39,326 nucleotides of DNA from Metaruminococcus_A gallistercoris. Its GTDB lineage: Bacteria > Bacillota > Clostridia > Oscillospirales > Ruminococcaceae. The translations under genes and the position numbers were made by a program. Where the stretch lies: positions 1 through 39,326 of the forward strand of contig CAJFNQ010000030.1 of assembly GCA_904394975.1 (NCBI GenBank). Reading direction: 5' to 3'. Positions 38,171 through 39,326 of this stretch are shown here, in pieces. Numbering within the stretch: position 1 is the stretch's first letter; each line of letters begins with the position of its first letter. The notes beneath the pieces are model-generated. The model had not been told where the DNA came from. It did not search any database and saw nothing but the letters and a program-made list of their open reading frames with translations.

Positions 38171-39326
38171 GTGCAGCTTATAAAAGAAATTCAGCTGAAT
38201 CTGAATGGCGGCGATGAACAGGTGAAAGTTCATGTAAAGCAAGGAGATATAAACAGCCGGCTTTTAAAGATTACGTTGTATGAGGATGGGGAACTGTATG
38301 AGATACCGCAGGATGCAACGGCTCGTTTTGCATGGACAAAACCGGACGGTTTATGTGTACTTGGTGACGCCTCCATTTCTGAGCATGTTGTTTTGATTGA
38401 ATTGACACAACAAATGCTTGCATCTTTTGGGGACGCAACGTGTGAAGTTATGCTTTATTGTGATGAGGCACTTTTGACCAGTGCGGTTTTTACAGCAGCG
38501 ATTTATCCATCTGCATATGATGCGGGTACAGTGGAATCCACGGATGAATACAACAGTTTTACAAATGTGATGCTGGGAGCAGATGGAGCGATAAAACGGG
38601 CGGAAAGCGCGGCGGCTGAAGCGGAAGAGGCAACTGAAAACCTGCGGGATATGGTTGACGGAGTCGATGTTGAGCTTGCAAATATGAAGGATGATGTTTC
38701 TCAGAATACAAGCGGAGTGCAGAACCTCAAAACAGCATTTAATCAGCAGGGGTTGGTGAATGGAAATCTTATCATGTGGGATGGGTCGAAGCTGGTCAGC
38801 GGAGTACCGGCTGCATCGGTTGTTCAGCCCAACCTGCTGATCAATTCTGATTTTGCCATTAACCAGAGAGAACAGTCAAGCTATTCAACTGTCAATCAGT
38901 ATACTTATGACCGTTGGTTTTTAGCTAGTGCCAAGAGCGTTACTCGTCAAGTAAATACTTGCCCAGATTCCAGCACGCAATATATGCTGAATATTTCGGT
39001 AAAAAACAATTCAGCGAATAGTTTTTCCCAACCGATGGAAAGCTTTTCAGAACGGTTTGTCGGAAAAACGGTGACAGTTTCTCTTTATGTGAAAGCAGCG
39101 ACAAACGGAATATTACTTTGTGGTTTTGGGAACAGTAATATAAAGACCATTAATGCCACAACAAGCTGGCAGAAGGTCATGTTTACAATTCCTTCTGTTT
39201 CGGCATATTCAAGCGAGTGGCATTTAAACGGATTTTATATGCAAACGCCATTCGGCGAAACATCCGGTGCAATCGGTAACTATTCCATTACAGGAGTACA
39301 GGTGGTTTATGGCAAGTATACAGGGC
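38171..39326 (+). CDS. Phage baseplate/tail-fibre protein with BppU-like N-terminal domain (partial)
   Basis: An open frame runs from GTG at 38171 to the window edge (385 codons, no stop reached). AAGGAG lies 9 bases before the GTG; the overlapping ATG frame closes after six codons. Residues 1-120 resemble the BppU N-terminal domain of phage baseplate upper proteins. Residues about 130-190 are Ala- and Glu-rich and likely coiled coil (ESAAAEAEEATENL). From about residue 222 (NLLINSDFAINQRE, then YDRWF) it resembles the carbohydrate-binding tail modules of siphophage host-recognition proteins. It would act in host binding of a prophage or a tail-like bacteriocin. Confidence 0.75.
   Translation, partial: MQLIKEIQLNLNGGDEQVKVHVKQGDINSRLLKITLYEDGELYEIPQDATARFAWTKPDGLCVLGDASISEHVVLIELTQQMLASFGDATCEVMLYCDEALLTSAVFTAAIYPSAYDAGTVESTDEYNSFTNVMLGADGAIKRAESAAAEAEEATENLRDMVDGVDVELANMKDDVSQNTSGVQNLKTAFNQQGLVNGNLIMWDGSKLVSGVPAASVVQPNLLINSDFAINQREQSSYSTVNQYTYDRWFLASAKSVTRQVNTCPDSSTQYMLNISVKNNSANSFSQPMESFSERFVGKTVTVSLYVKAATNGILLCGFGNSNIKTINATTSWQKVMFTIPSVSAYSSEWHLNGFYMQTPFGETSGAIGNYSITGVQVVYGKYTG

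Noticed and set aside
1..39326. CRISPR arrays, tRNA or rRNA genes, insertion sequences
   Set aside because: No regularly spaced repeats, cloverleaf with TTCGA loop, rRNA-like stretch or transposase-like protein was found on either strand by eye.

Overview
The window looks like chromosome of a spore-forming, strictly anaerobic member of the Clostridia, probably an Oscillospirales/Ruminococcaceae-type organism. Supporting this are a spoIIE gene with a Spo0A-type promoter, [FeFe]-hydrogenase and its three maturases, Rex, a meso-diaminopimelate dehydrogenase, oxygen-sensitive redox enzymes, strong AGGAGG ribosome binding sites and consensus sigma-A promoters. The genus cannot be fixed from the sequence. 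I see no tRNA, rRNA, CRISPR array or insertion sequence.

Layout. 1-7000 holds general metabolism: a DUF4364 protein, a PPK2 polyphosphate kinase, two FAD-dependent oxidoreductases, an XRE regulator and diaminopimelate dehydrogenase. 7000-12434 is one minus-strand operon read from a perfect consensus promoter: thioredoxin-like [2Fe-2S] protein, PAS-containing sensory [FeFe] hydrogenase (HydS type), SpoIIE-like PP2C phosphatase, a second ferredoxin-type [FeFe] hydrogenase resembling group B, and the NADH sensor Rex. 12440-16010 is an iron-uptake block (feoB, feoA and a divergent DtxR-family regulator). 16021-16926 is an AraC regulator, followed by a 0.5 kb region that may encode a small RNA on the + strand. 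17432-21660 is the hydrogenase maturation operon: TM1266-like regulator, hydE, hydG, hydF. Its leader ends in an intrinsic terminator and carries a possible antiterminator, so it looks like an attenuator or riboswitch.

22000-33000 is mostly housekeeping and sugar metabolism: NUDIX hydrolase, two sugar phosphate isomerase/epimerase-like proteins, uracil-DNA glycosylase, a GH36-type alpha-galactosidase, a HAD phosphatase, an RlmA-type rRNA methyltransferase, a flavin reductase, MutY and GltX. 33163-36596 carries spoIIE and a CorA-like magnesium transporter. From 36698 to the right edge the content is phage-like: divergent XRE/Cro-like regulators around three related operators, a duplicated cysteine-rich protein, and a baseplate/tail-fibre gene that runs off the window.

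How it fits together. Iron import (Feo), H-cluster assembly (HydE, HydF, HydG), a hydrogenase, a putative H2 or redox sensor with a partner phosphatase, and an NADH-responsive repressor lie within 14 kb. This suggests one regulatory neighbourhood for hydrogen metabolism. The features most worth follow-up are the structured leader of the maturation operon, the structured feoA-feoB spacer, and two candidate small RNAs at about 17077-17280 and 29969-30068.
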